DNA of 64,000 bases from Ignavibacteria bacterium (GCA_947495975.1 CANMBE010000003.1:1-64000); one strand, 5' to 3'. Shown: positions 46,638 to 56,343, counted from the stretch's first letter. Program-made: numbers and translations. Notes: generated from the sequence alone by a model not told the origin.

Positions 46638-47488
46638 TGAAAGACCTACCTATGAACCTTCGCAATGCTTTGACTGTATCGGCAATCCTCGTGTTTTCTG
46701 CCTTTGCAGCAGTTGCGCAAGAAACCATTTCGCAAGAGGCTCCTATAAAGCCAGAAGCACCCGTTACAATCGTGCGTCAAGCTATGCGTGCTTTTTCAAT
46801 CGGTCTCACCGGTGCTTATGGGATTATGCTCAATAGTGCCGACCAATTTTCATTGCCAACCGTGCCAACGTGTTGTCCGGGGTATTCTTCTACAAGTGGA
46901 GGCGGCTTTATTGGTGGCGTAGAGCTTAACCTTCCGTTGTCTGACAAGTTAGACCTCGTTGCCAGACTCGTTTTCCAATCATCATCATCAACGTTTGTGA
47001 CTGACGAGCCCACAACGCTGCGTGTGGGAAATCAAGCAATCGAAACGGCTTTCCGGCATACCCTTGAGACGCAGGCTTCCTTCCTGATGTTGGAGCCGAT
47101 GCTTGACTACCAAATTACTGGTGGTCTTTCTCTCATTGGCGGATTAAGACTTGGGACCTCGGTAGGGGGCTCATATGACCAGAGGGAAACGTTCGCAGAC
47201 CCAACACTTCCCTATGACTTTACGGGAGGCGCGTCTGTGCGCAATGCGAGCTCTGGCGACCTACCAAACCAAAGCAGTTTCCAAATGGGCCTCGTCCTTG
47301 GCGCTCGGTATCAACTGCCGTTGAACGTAGCGGGGACAATGTCTCTTGTTCCTGAGATAACCTTCTCACCAATGTTCACCAATGTAGTATCAGACGCCAC
47401 ATGGAAGATTTCCCCAATCCGCCTCGGATTGTCGGTTTTGTTCGATGTAATGCGCTTTGAGCAACAAGCGTCGCCCTTGAGTCCGTAA
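46637..47488 (+). CDS. outer membrane beta-barrel protein with CC motif (cassette copy B)
   Basis: A 283-residue exported protein homologous to the barrel at 7779-8546. Shared features are the double cysteine (PTCCPGYSSTSGGGFIGGV), the segment GGLSLIGGLRLGTSVGGSYDQRE, the GLVLGARY and LVPEITFSP strands and a final aromatic strand (LSVLFDVMRF). The signal peptide (ALTVSAILVFSAFAAVAQ) follows a few residues. The ATG at 46637 shares its A with the stop of the 1645-residue cargo gene (TGATG); an in-frame ATG at 46652 is an alternative. I infer an outer-membrane partner of that cargo. Confidence 0.76.
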   Translation: MKDLPMNLRNALTVSAILVFSAFAAVAQETISQEAPIKPEAPVTIVRQAMRAFSIGLTGAYGIMLNSADQFSLPTVPTCCPGYSSTSGGGFIGGVELNLPLSDKLDLVARLVFQSSSSTFVTDEPTTLRVGNQAIETAFRHTLETQASFLMLEPMLDYQITGGLSLIGGLRLGTSVGGSYDQRETFADPTLPYDFTGGASVRNASSGDLPNQSSFQMGLVLGARYQLPLNVAGTMSLVPEITFSPMFTNVVSDATWKISPIRLGLSVLFDVMRFEQQASPLSP

Positions 47489-47499
47489 CTTGGTTGGCT

Positions 47500-49068
47500 A
47501 TGGCCGACCTTGCTACTGAGATTGGGCGACGACGAACCGTTGCCATCATAAGTCACCCCGATGCGGGAAAGACCACACTTACGGAAAAATTGCTCCTGTA
47601 TTCAGGAGCAATTCACCGTGCTGGTGCCGTTACTGGCGGAAAACACACCTCCACCACATCGGATTGGATGGAGATTGAGCAACAGAGGGGTATCTCTGTT
47701 TCCTCAAGCGCCATGCGTGTGGAATATGATGGTCTGCTGCTAAATATCCTCGACACACCAGGTCACCAAGACTTTTCCGAAGACACGTACCGCACGCTGA
47801 TGGCAGTAGACTCAGCAATCATGTTGCTCGACGCCGGCCGTGGTATACAGGAGCAGACCATCAAGCTCTTCAAGGTGTGTAGAGACCGTGGTATTCCAAT
47901 CGTAACCTTCATGAACAAGATGGATCGCCCGGCACGGGCACCACTTGAGTTGTTAGATGAAGTTGAGCAAGTGTTAGGCATTACTGCAATACCGCAGACC
48001 TGGCCAATTGGCGACGGTCCAGATTTTAAAGGAATCTTTGATCGCACCGACAAAGAGTTTCACAAGTTTGAGCGTACAGTTGGTAACCGTTACAAAGCAC
48101 CCGTGAGCATTGGCGACATTCGTGGTGCTGAACTTCGGTCCAGCATCGGCGAAATGGCCCACGATAAACTTCTTGAAGATTTAGAATTTGTGGACCACGT
48201 TATTCCTGCCTTTGACCGCGAGGCATACCTCAACGAACGGTGCACTCCGGTGTATTGGGGATCTGCAATCACCAATTTTGGTCTCGAGCACTTTCTTCGC
48301 TCTATCCTTACTCTTACCCCTTCTCCTCAGTCTTTTGAAATGTCAACGGGTACTATTGAACCCAACAGCAAAGAGTTCGTGGGCTTCGTCTACAAAGTAC
48401 AAGCCAACATGAACAAGTCGCACCGCGATCGCATTTCATTTCTACGAGTAGTGAGCGGAAAGTTTGAACGTGGCATGACTGCTTTCCATCCGCGCTCTGG
48501 ACGTGAGACTAAACTCACGTATCCATTTGAAATCTTCGGACGAGATCGCAAGATCATAGATGAAGCATATCCAGGCGATGTGATCGGACTCACCAATCCC
48601 GGACTTTTTCAAGTTGGTGATACAATAACGGAGAAGACAAACGCCACCATCCCGTCTTTCCCGCGTTTTGCTCCAGAAATATTCTCGAAGGTATGGCCAG
48701 CAACAGGATCGTTCTCAAAGTCATTTCGCAAGGGAATTGATCAGCTCAAAGAAGAAGGGGTTATTCAGATTTTTACCGAGGCTGACGGAAGCCCCGTCCC
48801 ACTTGTTGGTGTAGTTGGAGAACTTCAGCTTGAGCTTTTTGCCTGGCGCATGGAGAACGAATACAACGAGAAGGTGAAGCTTGAACGTTTACCCTACACG
48901 CGTACCCGCTGGCTCCTTTCCGATGTACGTCCAGCAACCGCCGCACCGATCGTGAGAGACGAAAATGACCGATTGGTTGTTCTCTTTAAGAATGACTGGG
49001 AGATTGATTACGTTATGCAGCGATCCGAGGGGCTGGAACTTTCAGAAGTGCCTCCTGTTGTTACCTAG
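47500..49068 (+). CDS. prfC: peptide chain release factor 3
   Basis: A 522-residue translational GTPase that recycles RF1/RF2 from the ribosome. GTPase motifs are SHPDAGKTT (G1), EIEQQRGISVSSS (switch/G2), DTPGHQDF (G3) and NKMDRPARAP (G4), the last being RF3-specific, followed by domains II and III (LQLELFAWRMENEYN). I start at the ATG at 47500 because the slightly longer frame opens with TTG. It stands 11 bases after the barrel gene and is probably read from the same transcript, with no functional tie evident. Confidence 0.97.
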   Translation: MADLATEIGRRRTVAIISHPDAGKTTLTEKLLLYSGAIHRAGAVTGGKHTSTTSDWMEIEQQRGISVSSSAMRVEYDGLLLNILDTPGHQDFSEDTYRTLMAVDSAIMLLDAGRGIQEQTIKLFKVCRDRGIPIVTFMNKMDRPARAPLELLDEVEQVLGITAIPQTWPIGDGPDFKGIFDRTDKEFHKFERTVGNRYKAPVSIGDIRGAELRSSIGEMAHDKLLEDLEFVDHVIPAFDREAYLNERCTPVYWGSAITNFGLEHFLRSILTLTPSPQSFEMSTGTIEPNSKEFVGFVYKVQANMNKSHRDRISFLRVVSGKFERGMTAFHPRSGRETKLTYPFEIFGRDRKIIDEAYPGDVIGLTNPGLFQVGDTITEKTNATIPSFPRFAPEIFSKVWPATGSFSKSFRKGIDQLKEEGVIQIFTEADGSPVPLVGVVGELQLELFAWRMENEYNEKVKLERLPYTRTRWLLSDVRPATAAPIVRDENDRLVVLFKNDWEIDYVMQRSEGLELSEVPPVVT

Positions 49069-49110
49069 AGGTTCCGTATCGTTGAGAACAATCATGGAGT
49101 TTACCGCAGG

Positions 49111-52100
49111 ATGACTGTGAGATTGCGTTACATCGTTACGTTCATCGTTATTGCTCTAACAGCACTAACCGTGCGCTCGCAAACATCCATCGGCGATATC
49201 GTCAATGCCTACGCCCCGGTCACAAGCATCATGGAGGCAAACTGCGCTTCCCATGTAACGGTGCCGTCTGCGGCTGAATTCAATCCAAAAGATCTTGTCC
49301 TCGTCATTCAAATGAAGGGGGCTTTCCAGAGCGGACAATACAATACGCAGGGCGTAGGGCTCTATGAGTTTGCCGTTATTACCTCGATAACCGGTAACAC
49401 AATCGATCTTTCCTATCCGCTATTGAACCAGTATGATGTTAGTGGTCGAGTGCAAATTGTGCGTGTTCCGATCTATGCGGATGCAGACGTAACCGTGCCA
49501 CTGCGTGGTGGTCCATGGGATGGTTCTTCAGGAGGCGTCATTGCTATAGATGTGCGCGGTACACTTCGGCTCAATGCGAACATCGTTGCTGATGGCATTG
49601 GCTTTCGTGGAGGTAGCACGTGGCGTGGCGGCGGAACGTGTTCCACAATGACTGCGAATGATGGGATCAATAGCCAAACAGCTGCAATGAAGGGCGAAAC
49701 ATTCGTTGAACCACAAGCGATGAATGTATCCGGGAGGCAGGAACTTTTCTCTGGTGGCGGTGGTGGCGTTGCACACAATTCCGGTGGCGGTGGCGGTGGC
49801 AATGGCGGTGCAGGCGGACGTGGTGGCGCTCAATGGGAAGGTTGTACGAGTTTCTTTGACAATGGTGGCCTCGGTGGTGTAAGCGCTCCGGCTATCGTTG
49901 GAGCCACTCCACGCATGCGTTGTGGTGGCGCTGGTGGTGCCGGACAAGTAAATAACGACGTTGGTACTGGCGGTGCAAATGGCGGTGGAATAATCGTCAT
50001 TCGCTGCATCACACTTGGTGGTAGTGGTCGGCTAATTTCTGCAAATGGTGATAGCCCCCTTGCAGATGCACAAAATGATGCCGCAGGTGGAGGGGGCGCT
50101 GGCGGATCTGTCATGCTTATGACGCAGTTTGTTGCAGGTGGCGTTTTTGTTGATGTACATGGTGGACGTGGTGGAAACGTTCGCACGGGGTCAATGCACG
50201 GGCCCGGTGGTGGCGGTGGAGGTGGGTCCTTCTTTTTCTCTGCGCCAAACCCTATTGCTGGGTTAACATTTTCTGTTGCTGCTGGTACGAATGGTCGCAA
50301 CGTAAACAAGACAAGCGCAGTAGACCAATCGTATCTAGCTAGTCCAGGCAATGACGGGCAAAGCTCTTTCGGGATCGCCATTCTCCAGAACAAGGGTCAA
50401 TTCCCTGCCCTCAGTGTAAAGGCACCTGCAGATACTGTTGTTTGTTCTGGCATGCCGATGAATTTGATTGCAACAACCACCGGCACTTTTCAAAGTGTTG
50501 TATGGACGTTGATCAACGGAACAGTAGTTGGAACCACTACTGATCTTCGATTCAAAGCAACGTCAACGCAGAGATACATTGTCTCAATCACAGACGACTA
50601 TGGATGCGTGGTTCGAGATACCGTGCAAGTGAGCGTACACAACCAATGGGTTATGGACTTCCCAAATGTCAATCTTACGGCCGCAAGCTGTACGTCAAAA
50701 ATCGACACTGCGCTGTGGCTGTTCAACAACTCTCTCACGAATGCAACGATCACTAGCGTTACGTCACCGTCTGCCGGCGCTATCATTATATTTACAGCGC
50801 CCATTCTTTTGAAGCCCGGCGAACGATATCGCATACCAGTTGAGCTAACACTCCCTACGAATGGTACACTCATAACTACACGTATTGATGCTACAATCAC
50901 TCCATGTGATACAATGGTTTCAGCAGACATTGTTGTTCGGCGCAATGATCGTGTATTTGGAGTAACCCCAACACAGATTGCTATGGAGTCCATTGTTGTG
51001 TGCACGGCTACAATGCGAGACACCACCGTCAACTTTCTTTTCGCGGGGGCAAGTGTAGAAATAATTGACATTATTGAATCTGGCACCAGTCGGGTAACGT
51101 CAACCAAGCGGTTCACCACTGCTGCTGGTGTTGCAGTACCAGTAGATCTTGAGTGGCTACCAACCGTTGGCGTTACTGCAGGACAAATCGGCTTTGTTGT
51201 GCGTGACGGGGCATGTCTCGATACACTCTGGGTAGACATGAACGGCCCCGTAACTCAACCACACATCAACGTTACCTCTGCAGTTGATGTAAGCACACTT
51301 ATTCTCTGTGAGAATTCTCGCGCAGAGGTTGACGTTGAGTTTACGTCAGCAGATACAACCACATGGGAAGTTGTTGACGTTACTATTGTTGGAAGTGCAA
51401 CATCCGATCTTGTTCAAGGTGCACGATTTGTTAGCCGAAAGATAGTTCGTGTAGATGTTGTGCCATCGCAGGTGGGACCGTATGAGATTGTGATGACAGT
51501 CCGTTTGCAACCGTGTGACACAACCGTAACCGTGCGTATACGCGGCAATGCTCTGAACGTGAATTCGAGTGGCACTCCGCTCTTAACGTTCACCGAGCGT
51601 ATTGTTGGTAGACGTAAAACGTTGCGGGCAATCTATAGTAATACTGGCACTGCAGATCTGCACGTTGAAAACGTTCGCCCACCGCAAGCCCCTTTTTCAG
51701 TGATTGGTACCACGCCGGCGGTACCGTGTACACTTGTACCAGGACAACAGCTTTCTGTTGATGTTGAGATCCTGCAGCAAGTTGGCATTCATAGGGACAG
51801 CGTTGTTGTAACTATTGACACACCATGTCTGGGTACGCTTACAACACAACTTGAGTCAGAAGCAACAGCCCGAACCGTAATAGCTATGCCAGATATCATT
51901 TCTGGAATTGGCGTGCGAGACACAGTACCCGTAATACTCTTGCGACTCCCAGAGATTGACAGCACTCTTCTTGGAGAGTTCCGGGTTAGCGTTGAATGGA
52001 ACGCAAGAGAGCTTAGTGTTACGTCAGGTTCCGATGCACGATCCACGTGGACTTCACAACGAGTGGGATCGAAATTTGTGACAGACATTGTAGGCACATG

Positions 52101-52539
52101 GACTGGCTCAGATACACTGGCGCTGATTCCAGTAGCAACTCTACTATCTACATCGGCTGTCACGGATTTGTTGTTTGTTCGAGACCCTGCCTTCGTGTGG
52201 ACTGGGCAAGTGTCTGAAGTTGAATATGATGATGGCACGCTCATCATTGCAGACCCATGCTCAGGACGTAACATCCGATCTGTTCTCTTCAACGGAATTG
52301 GCGTACTGAGAGCAGAGCCCCTTCCCACACGAGAAGCCTTAACAATTCGCCTTGATGATGAGCGTATTCACACCATCCATCTCGAGATTGTAGATGTACT
52401 TGGTCATGTTGTACTATCGCAAACTGCAACTCTTCAGCGCGAGCTAGCGCTTGATGTTGCGCAATTATCCGCAGGCACCTATATGCTGCGAGCTACCATC
52501 GCTGGCGAGATACGCGTAGTTGCAATTATTGTGCAATAA
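49111..52539 (+). CDS. secreted glycine-rich/anchor-D protein with cohesin-like and T9SS sorting domains
   Basis: A 1142-residue surface protein. After a signal peptide (FIVIALTALTVRSQ) the first 400 residues hold a glycine-rich domain with runs such as SGGGGGVAHNSGGGGGG, packed between beta-strands (GVIAIDVRGTLRLNANI). A PKD-like region (ADTVVCSGMPMNLIA) follows. Then come anchor-D-like repeats with single cysteines, a cohesin-like region (GVRDTVPVILLRLPEID), a cysteine linker (ADPCSGRN) and a C-terminal sorting domain (AEPLPTREALTIRL ... GTYMLRATIAG ... IIVQ). The middle-to-end order matches the 756- and 1645-residue cargos. No barrel gene follows; the pirin gene converges on it. Confidence 0.84.
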   Translation: MTVRLRYIVTFIVIALTALTVRSQTSIGDIVNAYAPVTSIMEANCASHVTVPSAAEFNPKDLVLVIQMKGAFQSGQYNTQGVGLYEFAVITSITGNTIDLSYPLLNQYDVSGRVQIVRVPIYADADVTVPLRGGPWDGSSGGVIAIDVRGTLRLNANIVADGIGFRGGSTWRGGGTCSTMTANDGINSQTAAMKGETFVEPQAMNVSGRQELFSGGGGGVAHNSGGGGGGNGGAGGRGGAQWEGCTSFFDNGGLGGVSAPAIVGATPRMRCGGAGGAGQVNNDVGTGGANGGGIIVIRCITLGGSGRLISANGDSPLADAQNDAAGGGGAGGSVMLMTQFVAGGVFVDVHGGRGGNVRTGSMHGPGGGGGGGSFFFSAPNPIAGLTFSVAAGTNGRNVNKTSAVDQSYLASPGNDGQSSFGIAILQNKGQFPALSVKAPADTVVCSGMPMNLIATTTGTFQSVVWTLINGTVVGTTTDLRFKATSTQRYIVSITDDYGCVVRDTVQVSVHNQWVMDFPNVNLTAASCTSKIDTALWLFNNSLTNATITSVTSPSAGAIIIFTAPILLKPGERYRIPVELTLPTNGTLITTRIDATITPCDTMVSADIVVRRNDRVFGVTPTQIAMESIVVCTATMRDTTVNFLFAGASVEIIDIIESGTSRVTSTKRFTTAAGVAVPVDLEWLPTVGVTAGQIGFVVRDGACLDTLWVDMNGPVTQPHINVTSAVDVSTLILCENSRAEVDVEFTSADTTTWEVVDVTIVGSATSDLVQGARFVSRKIVRVDVVPSQVGPYEIVMTVRLQPCDTTVTVRIRGNALNVNSSGTPLLTFTERIVGRRKTLRAIYSNTGTADLHVENVRPPQAPFSVIGTTPAVPCTLVPGQQLSVDVEILQQVGIHRDSVVVTIDTPCLGTLTTQLESEATARTVIAMPDIISGIGVRDTVPVILLRLPEIDSTLLGEFRVSVEWNARELSVTSGSDARSTWTSQRVGSKFVTDIVGTWTGSDTLALIPVATLLSTSAVTDLLFVRDPAFVWTGQVSEVEYDDGTLIIADPCSGRNIRSVLFNGIGVLRAEPLPTREALTIRLDDERIHTIHLEIVDVLGHVVLSQTATLQRELALDVAQLSAGTYMLRATIAGEIRVVAIIVQ

Positions 52540-52553
52540 CACCTGAGCAAAAC

Positions 52554-53414
52554 TTACTCAGCAAGTGTTCCCATTTTTCCACCTGCATAGTCTCTGAATG
52601 CAACGCGAAGTTCGTCATCAGTATTCATAACAAAGGGGCCATGCATTGCAATCGGTTCGCGCAGTGGTTCACCTGCAAGCAGAAGCAGAGATCCACTCGT
52701 TAGTGTTTCAATGTTGATTGTGTCGCCTTCTGATTCAAAGACAACCAGTCTATGACCTTCAACAACGTTTTCACCATTCACACGAATGGAACCGTTGAGT
52801 ACGTACATGAGCACTTGCTCATGCGCAGGTGATTCAATCGAGCCAATAGCCCCTTCCGTAAAATGCCCCATTGCTGCCATAAGGGGGCTATGTGTGGATG
52901 CTGGGCCGGTTTCATTGCTATATGATCCTGCGATGAGCTCCAACGTAAGAGCACCATCAAGTTTTGTTATGCGTGGTATGTCTGCCTTGTGAAGTTCTTG
53001 ATATGATGGGGTGGTCATCTTCTTTGCTGCTGGAAGATTGATCCAGAGTTGGATGAGTTCAATCTCTCCGCCTGACTCTTGTACCTCAGGCGTTGGACCT
53101 TCACTGTGCACAATTCCACTGCCGCTGGTAATCCATTGTACCTCACCAGCACCAATTTGCCCTTCGTTGCCGAGAGAGTCGCGGTGCAGAACGCTCCCTC
53201 GGTACACGAACGTTACAGGTTCAAACCCGCGATGCGGGTGTGGCTCGATGCGATGCGCCGGCGTGCCCACTTCAAATTTCTGAGGGCCTGCATGATGCAA
53301 CAACAGAAACGGATCGGCGTTGTGTAGAGCAGGAACTGGAAGCGATTGAGCCACTGTAAATGGGCCAACGCTTGTCATCAAAGAGTTTGTAATGAGGCGA
53401 ACAGGGCGAATCAT
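52554..53414 (-). CDS. pirin family protein
   Basis: A 286-residue bicupin. The metal-binding motifs of pirins are visible: HPHRGFEPVTFVYRG, GEVQWITSGSGIVHSE and a C-terminal cupin (QVLMYVLNGSIRVNG). Related proteins are quercetin dioxygenases or redox-responsive regulators; a specific substrate cannot be assigned. It follows yceI after 24 bases on the same strand, so both would be driven by the promoter overlapped by the palindrome at 54000-54025. Confidence 0.93.
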   Translation of the reverse strand: MIRPVRLITNSLMTSVGPFTVAQSLPVPALHNADPFLLLHHAGPQKFEVGTPAHRIEPHPHRGFEPVTFVYRGSVLHRDSLGNEGQIGAGEVQWITSGSGIVHSEGPTPEVQESGGEIELIQLWINLPAAKKMTTPSYQELHKADIPRITKLDGALTLELIAGSYSNETGPASTHSPLMAAMGHFTEGAIGSIESPAHEQVLMYVLNGSIRVNGENVVEGHRLVVFESEGDTINIETLTSGSLLLLAGEPLREPIAMHGPFVMNTDDELRVAFRDYAGGKMGTLAE

Positions 53415-53438
53415 TGTGGTGTTTGCTTGTTCATGTAT

Positions 53439-53978
53439 TTACGCTTGTTTTTGAAGTTGAACGTTAAGCTGAAGTTTCACAATATCGGAAACCACGATGC
53501 CACCAGTTTCCGTTACACCATTCCAAAGTAGACCAAAATCTTTGCGGCTGATGCTACCTGAAATCTCGAATCCTGCCTTTGTATTACCATAGAAGTCTGT
53601 CATCAGACCACCATTCTCAACGTCTAATGATACTTCTTTCGTTACGTCGCGAATCGTAAGATCGCCAACAAGCACGTATTCATTTCCTTTAACCTTGGTG
53701 ATGCCCTTACCATGAAAGCTTATAACCGGAAATTTCTCAGCATTAAAGAAGTCGTCGCTCTTGAGGTGATTGTCGCGCATTTCGTTTTTTGTTGAGATGC
53801 TAGCAATGTCAGCCTCAAAATTGATTTGTGCGCTTGCAAAGTTGTCAGATTCAGTCTCAACGTTTACACGAAACGATGTAAACTCACCCGTAACATTATT
53901 AATCATAAGGTGTTTAACCTTAAATTGCGCATCTGAGTGCGCCGGATCGACTGTCCATGTTGTCACTATGATTCTCAT
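53439..53978 (-). CDS. YceI family lipid-binding-like protein
   Basis: A 179-residue YceI-fold protein: TWTVDPAHSDAQFKVKHLMI at the start, KSDDFFNAEKFPVISF in the middle, and RKDFGLLWNGVTETGG near the end are all family signatures. The fold is a lipocalin-like barrel that binds isoprenoid lipids. I start at 53976-53978; no signal peptide remains with this start, so a cytosolic form is likely, as in many Bacteroidota YceI proteins. The longer frame would run through the palindromic operator. It heads a two-gene unit with pirin. Confidence 0.93.
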   Translation of the reverse strand: MRIIVTTWTVDPAHSDAQFKVKHLMINNVTGEFTSFRVNVETESDNFASAQINFEADIASISTKNEMRDNHLKSDDFFNAEKFPVISFHGKGITKVKGNEYVLVGDLTIRDVTKEVSLDVENGGLMTDFYGNTKAGFEISGSISRKDFGLLWNGVTETGGIVVSDIVKLQLNVQLQKQA

Positions 53979-53999
53979 CTCGAATATGATAAAAGCGCA

Positions 54000-54025
54000 T
54001 TGCAACACAAATATATGTGTTGCAA
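54000..54025. promoter_or_regulatory. perfect palindromic operator over the yceI-pirin promoter
   Basis: A perfect 9-base inverted repeat, TTGCAACAC (54000-54008) and GTGTTGCAA (54017-54025), with an 8-base AT spacer. The minus-strand box TATATTTG (54008-54015) fills the spacer, and a TTG 20 bases upstream (54036-54038) fits the -33 element. A repressor bound here would block polymerase directly. The arms resemble MarR-type sites. Confidence 0.78.
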
Positions 54026-54058
54026 CACGCTTTGTCAAGAGATTTACTTTCGTGCTTC

Positions 54059-54703
54059 TTACGAAACGATCTTCACGCCGCTGGATGTACCCAATCTCGC
54101 TGCTCCGGCTTCCACCATTTCGATGGCTGTTTGCCTGTCTCGTATGCCTCCGCTGGCCTTCACCATAACGTGCGGGCCAACATTTTGTCTCAACAAAACA
54201 ACGTCAGCCACGGTTGCGCCACTATGAGAAAATCCTGTTGACGTTTTAATGAAGTCGGCACCAGATTGAGTAACAATCGAGCACATACGCTTCTTTTCTG
54301 CTTCCGTTAAAAGACACGTTTCGATGATGACTTTCACGATTGCGCCGTATTCGTGCGCTGCGATAGAAACCGCTCGCAGATCTTCGAGTACATCATTAAA
54401 CATTCCACTTTTGAGGGCCGTGATAGAAGCAACAACATCAATCTCGCGTGCACCACGAGTGACGGCGTCCAGAGTCTCTGCGACCTTACTTTTTGTACTC
54501 GTTGCACCAAGTGGAAATCCCACAACGGTGCAAACGGCAACATCGCTTCCGCTAAGTATGGCATGCGCACGCGCAACGTGCCAGGGCAGAATGCACACAC
54601 TTGCAAATTCATGATGAATTGCCTCGGCACAAAGAACATCTACTTCTTGTGCAGTGCTATCGGGTTTTAGCAACGTATGATCTATAAAGCGCGCAAGATC
54701 CAT
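54059..54703 (-). CDS. deoC: deoxyribose-phosphate aldolase
   Basis: A 214-residue TIM-barrel aldolase that splits 2-deoxyribose 5-phosphate into acetaldehyde and glyceraldehyde 3-phosphate. The Schiff-base lysine is in FIKTSTGFS, the second active lysine in VKASGGIRD, and the acidic residue in REIDVVASI. IDHTLLKPDST at the N-terminus is diagnostic. It is the last gene of a unit starting at tsaC, 14 bases after the outer-membrane protein gene. Nucleoside salvage is its usual role. Confidence 0.96.
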   Translation of the reverse strand: MDLARFIDHTLLKPDSTAQEVDVLCAEAIHHEFASVCILPWHVARAHAILSGSDVAVCTVVGFPLGATSTKSKVAETLDAVTRGAREIDVVASITALKSGMFNDVLEDLRAVSIAAHEYGAIVKVIIETCLLTEAEKKRMCSIVTQSGADFIKTSTGFSHSGATVADVVLLRQNVGPHVMVKASGGIRDRQTAIEMVEAGAARLGTSSGVKIVS

Positions 54704-54717
54704 AGCGATACTCCAGG

Positions 54718-56343
54718 TTATTGCAAGTCGAGGTCACTACCTAAGACATCAGGTGGTTGATATTGGTGCGAGCCAAAAGCAGAGAAGAGTTGACTCACTG
54801 TAAATATCACGCCCGAAAAACTTCGTGTGTCCATGTTATACGCAAAATCAAATCGAAAGACTGCATCAGGCCCGGAAGCCTTTAGGTTATGGAAGCGAAG
54901 ACCTAAACCAACCGCATTGTGGAAACGCGCACTCTGCACTCCGATTCCCTGATTCCACACCGCACCTACGTCATAGAAGGCAACAGCGCTAAAGCCTCCT
55001 ACCCATGCCTTCCATCCAGGAAACCATCGCAACTCTGCGTTGGTGACGATACGGTTGTCACCGCTGAGGCCATTAGCGGTGTAACCGCGAAGGCCTGATT
55101 CAAAATCAAGCACCAGCTGGCGAAATGCTGTCCAGTTCCATGCAGTCTGCGAATTGATTCTGGCGGCAACAAGGAGGTTGTCTGTCATGCGCCAATGCCC
55201 AAGTCCAGACACTTCTAGGTAGGTGTATAACGCACGGTTGGTTGCAAATCCGGTACCCGCGCCAACGTGACCAAACAAATAGACATCTGATGTAACGTAG
55301 CGAGATTGTTCTGCCTGTGCACCCAAATACCACATTGTTTGACCGCCTCTACCTAAAGAGAATACACGGCCAATAATGGCTGAGCCCCAAGCCCCCTCCT
55401 GAACGTCTTCTGTTTCATATCCGTTGAGGAACTGACTTCGCCTAAATGTTTGCGATATGGATGAGAACGCAACAAGAAAGTGGCCAGTGTTATCAAAGGC
55501 CTGTCTCGATGCGGGAACTGCTCTATCAACATCAGAGAGGCGCACACTTGCGCTTGTAAACAAGCGATCTCTCACGCCCGATGCCTGAGAAATCCATCCT
55601 ACAATCTCACGGTCGTGGAAAGGAAGAATCGCTGGTTGAATGGCGAGTCCGTCGTAAAAAAAGTCACCACCAAAACCATTGGATGCACTTATACCACACG
55701 CCCATGGCGTTGCCATGGTTCGGTATGGCTTCACAAGTTCAAGTGTTTGGTCAGTGCGAAACCGATTGGCCTTCAGCGTTGCTCTGAGATTTACTTCAGT
55801 GCGGAACAATCGACGCTGAGTGATCTGCGCCATGCCCTCCCAACCAATATCGTTTTCTGTACGGTGCAGACCATACACCATTGCTTGTGTAGCAGTGCCG
55901 AAGAGGTTTACATCCTCGAGTTTGGCACCAAGGTTTGTTATGCCCCCACCTGTCCCAAATAGTATTGCGGGGCGCAGTGACAGACGGTCTTGCGTAGACA
56001 CAAAAACATCAGCACTATCAGGGTGTACCTGCGTATAGCGGACACTCACGTTTGCAAAAATTCCGATACGTCTGAGAATACGTTCCGTTTCTAAAAGAAG
56101 CGTAACATCAATATCATCACCCTCTTCAAACAAGAATTCATCCTCAAGAACATGCTGCTTCGTAGTAGTATGAAGTGCATTAAAAATTGAAGCAGCAAAG
56201 AACCAATCGCTTGAATCAGCATCAAAGATGTCGCGACGATCAATGGTGATCGACCGTACAATCAACGGCACTGAGTCTGCTTCTAGCGCAGAACACACCA
56301 TCGAAGAAAAGAAAATCACCAAAACGCCAACGATCCGCATCAT
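54718..56343 (-). CDS. outer membrane beta-barrel protein with POTRA-like N-terminus (BamA/TamA-like)
   Basis: A 541-residue exported protein. The signal peptide (MMRIVGVLVIFFSSMVCSA) is followed by a region resembling POTRA domains (VRSITIDRRDIFDADSSDWF; LLLETERILRRIGIFANVSV) and then a long barrel. LDFESGLRGYTANGLSGDN resembles the GLRGY loop of Omp85 proteins, and the final stretch DFAYNMDTRSFSGVIFTVSQ resembles their last strands. It is much shorter than BamA, with at most two POTRAs, so a TamA-like or lineage-specific Omp85 protein is more likely. The start ATG at 56341-56343 overlaps the ptsI stop (ATGA). Confidence 0.78.
   Translation of the reverse strand: MMRIVGVLVIFFSSMVCSALEADSVPLIVRSITIDRRDIFDADSSDWFFAASIFNALHTTTKQHVLEDEFLFEEGDDIDVTLLLETERILRRIGIFANVSVRYTQVHPDSADVFVSTQDRLSLRPAILFGTGGGITNLGAKLEDVNLFGTATQAMVYGLHRTENDIGWEGMAQITQRRLFRTEVNLRATLKANRFRTDQTLELVKPYRTMATPWACGISASNGFGGDFFYDGLAIQPAILPFHDREIVGWISQASGVRDRLFTSASVRLSDVDRAVPASRQAFDNTGHFLVAFSSISQTFRRSQFLNGYETEDVQEGAWGSAIIGRVFSLGRGGQTMWYLGAQAEQSRYVTSDVYLFGHVGAGTGFATNRALYTYLEVSGLGHWRMTDNLLVAARINSQTAWNWTAFRQLVLDFESGLRGYTANGLSGDNRIVTNAELRWFPGWKAWVGGFSAVAFYDVGAVWNQGIGVQSARFHNAVGLGLRFHNLKASGPDAVFRFDFAYNMDTRSFSGVIFTVSQLFSAFGSHQYQPPDVLGSDLDLQ

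Noticed and set aside
49755-50225. GGTGGCGGT-rich DNA that looks like a microsatellite
   Set aside because: Codons vary within the runs and the frame is kept over 400 bases; it encodes a genuine glycine-rich domain, not a simple repeat.
49473-50393. Long antisense frames rich in proline and threonine opposite the glycine-rich gene
   Set aside because: Glycine codons GGT/GGC read as ACC/GCC or CCA/CCG on the opposite strand, so the proline and threonine runs are shadows of the real gene.
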